Assembly: GCF_002159185.1 (NCBI RefSeq)
Contig: NZ_NFHD01000002.1
Location: 161,285 to 225,284, forward strand
Direction: 5' to 3'
Source of the DNA: Gemmiger sp. An87
Lineage (GTDB): Bacteria > Bacillota > Clostridia > Oscillospirales > Ruminococcaceae
Length of the DNA: 64,000 nt
Under the pieces are notes generated by a model, which saw only the letters and a list, made by a program, of their open reading frames with translations, made no database searches and was not told where the DNA came from. A program made the translations under genes and the position numbers. Shown here one piece after another: positions 62,076 to 64,000 of the stretch (positions are counted from its first letter, which is position 1; the number at the start of each line of letters is the position of its first letter).

Positions 62076-62696
62076 ATGAAAAAGATATTGATTGGCAGCA
62101 TGTCCCTGGCACTGATGGCAGTTCTGATGATCGGTTCTACGCTGGCGTATTTTACGGATAAAACGGATGCGGCCAAGAACGAATTCCATATGGATGGGCT
62201 AAGCATCACGCTGAAGGAAAATGCAGAGGTCCTCGACGGGCAGAGTTATAGGATTCGTGAGAATACCTCCTCGGGATCGGAAGCGGGCACTGCCCCAGTT
62301 CAGGGAACCGGCAAAGGTGTGATTTATACCGGCATCGTTCCCGGAGCAACGATTGCAAAGAATCCGTATATTACAGTTTCGGCCAGCAATGCCCGCGCTT
62401 ATGTGTATGTTTATGTGGAGGGAATTTCCGACGACCCGAATGCGGTCATACATACGGAATGGGCAGAAGGATGGGCACAGATTCCAGCCTCGGAACTAAG
62501 CGGCACACTGTTGCGCCGGGAGATTGCAAAGGATGCAGCGGGCGATTACGATGTGTTCACCAGAGTGTATGTGAATGACAACGCGAGTGGTACAGAAACA
62601 TTGAATCAGATAACAATTGGCGCGTTTGCCCACCAGGCAGACAATGTAACTCTTAATATGGCAGATACAGCAGCCATTGCCTATTTTCAAGAATAG
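62076..62696 (+). CDS. TasA/CalY-like fibre subunit
   Basis: A 206-residue exported protein. The signal region KKILIGSMSLALMAVLMIGS followed by TLAYFTDKTDAAKNEFHMDG is the canonical TasA/CalY start (TLAYFTD...KN.F). The mature beta-sandwich follows the GVIYTGIVPGATIAKNPYIT pattern. The ATG at 62076 is 16 bases from AAGGAG, unusually far; an in-frame GTG at 62061 is only one base from it, so the true start is uncertain. Ends AYFQE. Likely a structural or accessory fibre subunit processed by SipW. Confidence 0.82.
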   Translation: MKKILIGSMSLALMAVLMIGSTLAYFTDKTDAAKNEFHMDGLSITLKENAEVLDGQSYRIRENTSSGSEAGTAPVQGTGKGVIYTGIVPGATIAKNPYITVSASNARAYVYVYVEGISDDPNAVIHTEWAEGWAQIPASELSGTLLRREIAKDAAGDYDVFTRVYVNDNASGTETLNQITIGAFAHQADNVTLNMADTAAIAYFQE

Positions 62697-62778
62697 CCGT
62701 AACAAAGTTATAGTTTGACGAAGCCAGCCTGCTTCGCCAAAATATAATATCAGTACACATGGAAAAGGAGAAATCAAG

Positions 62779-63465
62779 ATGAAAAAAAAGAACATTCTTA
62801 CTGCAGCCGTTAGCCTGTCTCTGGTGGCCTGCCTGTCCATCGGCGCTACCCTGGCCTACTTCACCGACACCCACACTAAGACCAACGTGTTCACCACCGG
62901 TGAAGTGGATATCATTCTGAACGACTTCAGCCCCGAAGTGGACGGCATGGTGTCCGGTGATCACTACATCAACGATGAGACTTCCGGCATCCGCTACGAG
63001 AACGTAGTTCCCGGCGACGAGCTGAGCAAGGACGTTTCCATCACCGTTATGCATGACACCGTGCCTACCCGTCTGGCTGTTCTGGTAACTGCTGACATTG
63101 AGATCCCCACCAAGCCCACTGCTGAAGAGCTGCTGCAGCTGGTGGATCAGGCTATGGTACAGCAGGGCGACTTCGAGATCGCTACTACCTACTATGCTCA
63201 GACCTTCGGCGACAAGACCGGCACCCTGTACATCATGGACGGCGTTGTGGATCGCAGCACCACCAACCAGCAGATCCAGCTGTTCAAGAGCCTGCAGATC
63301 CCTGCTGAGACCTGGAACAATGAGTATGCGGACGCTGCTTTCGACATCGAAGTAACTGCTTACGCCGCTCAGGCCGACAACCTGTCCGCTGAGGACTTCG
63401 AGACTATGGTTCTGGAGCAGGCCAAGGGTCTGGCTGACAACTTCGAGAACTACGGCTTTAACTGA
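62779..63465 (+). CDS. TasA/CalY-like major fibre subunit candidate
   Basis: A 228-residue exported protein with the signature KKKNILTAAVSLSLVACLSI then GATLAYFTDTHTKTNVFTTG. Its codon use is highly biased (CTG, GAC, ACC, AAG), unlike the AT-richer neighbours but like dnaK and fprA here. This suggests the most abundant protein of the locus, probably the main fibre building block. The mature part has VPGDELSKDVSITV and a helical insert AEELLQLVDQAM. AAAAGGAG lies before the ATG. TATAAT at 62743-62748 may be its own -10. Confidence 0.85.
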   Translation: MKKKNILTAAVSLSLVACLSIGATLAYFTDTHTKTNVFTTGEVDIILNDFSPEVDGMVSGDHYINDETSGIRYENVVPGDELSKDVSITVMHDTVPTRLAVLVTADIEIPTKPTAEELLQLVDQAMVQQGDFEIATTYYAQTFGDKTGTLYIMDGVVDRSTTNQQIQLFKSLQIPAETWNNEYADAAFDIEVTAYAAQADNLSAEDFETMVLEQAKGLADNFENYGFN

Positions 63466-63523
63466 TTTTGCTGCAGGAAATTGCAGTTTGTTTGAACAGT
63501 AATTAAAAAAGGGGGCGGCGGCC

Positions 63524-64000
63524 ATGAAAGCAAAGGCGCTGAGTGCCGTAGCCACGGCACTTCTGCTGGCGGTAATGGCCGTCGCCCTTCCTTTCAGCGT
63601 ACCAAAACTATTCGGATATCAGATCTACAACGTATTGACCCAAAGTATGGAACCGGCAATGCCGGTGGGCAGTGCGATCTATGTGAAGCGCTGCGACCCC
63701 CAGGCCCTCGAGCAGGGCGATATCATCACCTTCCGGCTCAGCGAGGCCACCGGCCTTGTGGAAACGCACCGGGTGGTGGAAAACGATACGCAGGCGCGGC
63801 AGCTGATCACAAAGGGCGATGCAAACGCCCTGCCGGATGTGAATCCGGTGAGCTACGAGCGTGTGGTCGGAAAAGTGGTCATCTGCATCCCGGTGCTGGG
63901 TACAGTGTCGGAGATGCTCCATTCCGGGCCAGGCGTCACGGCCTGTGTGGCGATTTTTGCCCTGGCGATCATCCTATGGACACTTGCAGACAAAACAAAG
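63524..64000 (+). CDS. second SipW-type signal peptidase I (runs off the window)
   Basis: 159 codons are visible, open at the end. The start MKAKALSAVATALLLAVMAV is a membrane helix. The catalytic Ser41 is in LTQSMEPAMPVGSAIYVK and the His in VETHRVV, and KGDANALPD matches the box D/E region. A second helix is near 131-152. It resembles the sipW gene at 61364 closely in layout but less in sequence, so two peptidases serve three TasA-like substrates, perhaps with different specificity. AAAAAAGGGGG precedes the ATG. Confidence 0.88.
   Translation, partial: MKAKALSAVATALLLAVMAVALPFSVPKLFGYQIYNVLTQSMEPAMPVGSAIYVKRCDPQALEQGDIITFRLSEATGLVETHRVVENDTQARQLITKGDANALPDVNPVSYERVVGKVVICIPVLGTVSEMLHSGPGVTACVAIFALAIILWTLADKTK

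Noticed and set aside
62715..62748. TTGACG/TATAAT pair before the 62779 TasA-like gene as a standard promoter
   Set aside because: The spacer is 22 bases and contains a small hairpin (CGAAGC/GCTTCG), so only the -10 is plausible.

Overview
The window is a GC-rich bacterial chromosome segment. It resembles a gut Clostridia of the Oscillospiraceae/Ruminococcaceae, near Gemmiger, Subdoligranulum and Faecalibacterium. That placement is an inference from family content: a CIRCE-controlled hrcA-grpE-dnaK operon, an FMN-riboswitch ribU, spoVT, flavodiiron FprA, many MocR/OmpR/BTAD regulators and SipW/TasA-type genes. Genes are dense, mostly with clear Shine-Dalgarno sites, and most operons end in strong intrinsic terminators.

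Layout. 0-5 kb: malQ (4-alpha-glucanotransferase) with a small helical protein, then ychF-mtnN on the minus strand. 5-8 kb: an old-yellow-enzyme reductase whose 5' end runs into a C-terminally truncated TetR gene. 8-16.6 kb: a two-component system, rpe, an rnfD-E-A-like trio without rnfC/G/B, a DUF4015 glycosidase-like protein and a DUF1015 protein. 16.6-25.5 kb: DEAD-box helicase, rlmA-like methyltransferase, fprA, an LCP-like protein, a MocR regulator divergent from an ECF S-component, and a lipid kinase. 25.7-35.4 kb: SGNH hydrolase, ABC exporter, spoVT, then the heat-shock operon hrcA-grpE-dnaK and dnaJ. 35.5-38.8 kb: a second two-component system and a DUF4830 protein. 38.9-44.4 kb: initiator tRNA followed by a visibly AT-richer minus-strand island of immunity-like genes, one a pseudogene, and two lipoproteins. 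44.8-54 kb: lysoplasmalogenase, DUF3795, EamA transporter, FMN riboswitch-ribU-creatininase family gene, small membrane proteins and glgA with a long Lys/Ala/Pro/Glu tail. 54-64 kb: a coherent surface-fibre locus.

The 54-64 kb locus is the most interesting part. A BTAD/SARP-type regulator is driven by a promoter (TTGAAA-17-TATTAT) lying between two inverted arms sharing 18 identical bases, beside a tyrosine recombinase gene. This is the layout of an invertible, phase-variable promoter. Downstream, two promoters carry 11-bp-spaced direct repeats of the SARP operator type. They head an operon for a large secreted Cna-B-like protein, a TasA/CalY-like protein and a SipW-type signal peptidase, then two more TasA-like proteins and a second SipW-type peptidase running off the window. 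Two paralogous small proteins of unknown function bracket the switch. The proposed logic is: recombinase flips promoter, regulator on/off, fibre operon on/off.

A second theme is a family of about 180-bp nested palindromic repeats: four copies in intergenic spaces (near 19.4, 24.5, 33.7 and 37.9 kb) and one longer relative near 10.9 kb. No CRISPR array, rRNA or complete insertion sequence was seen.
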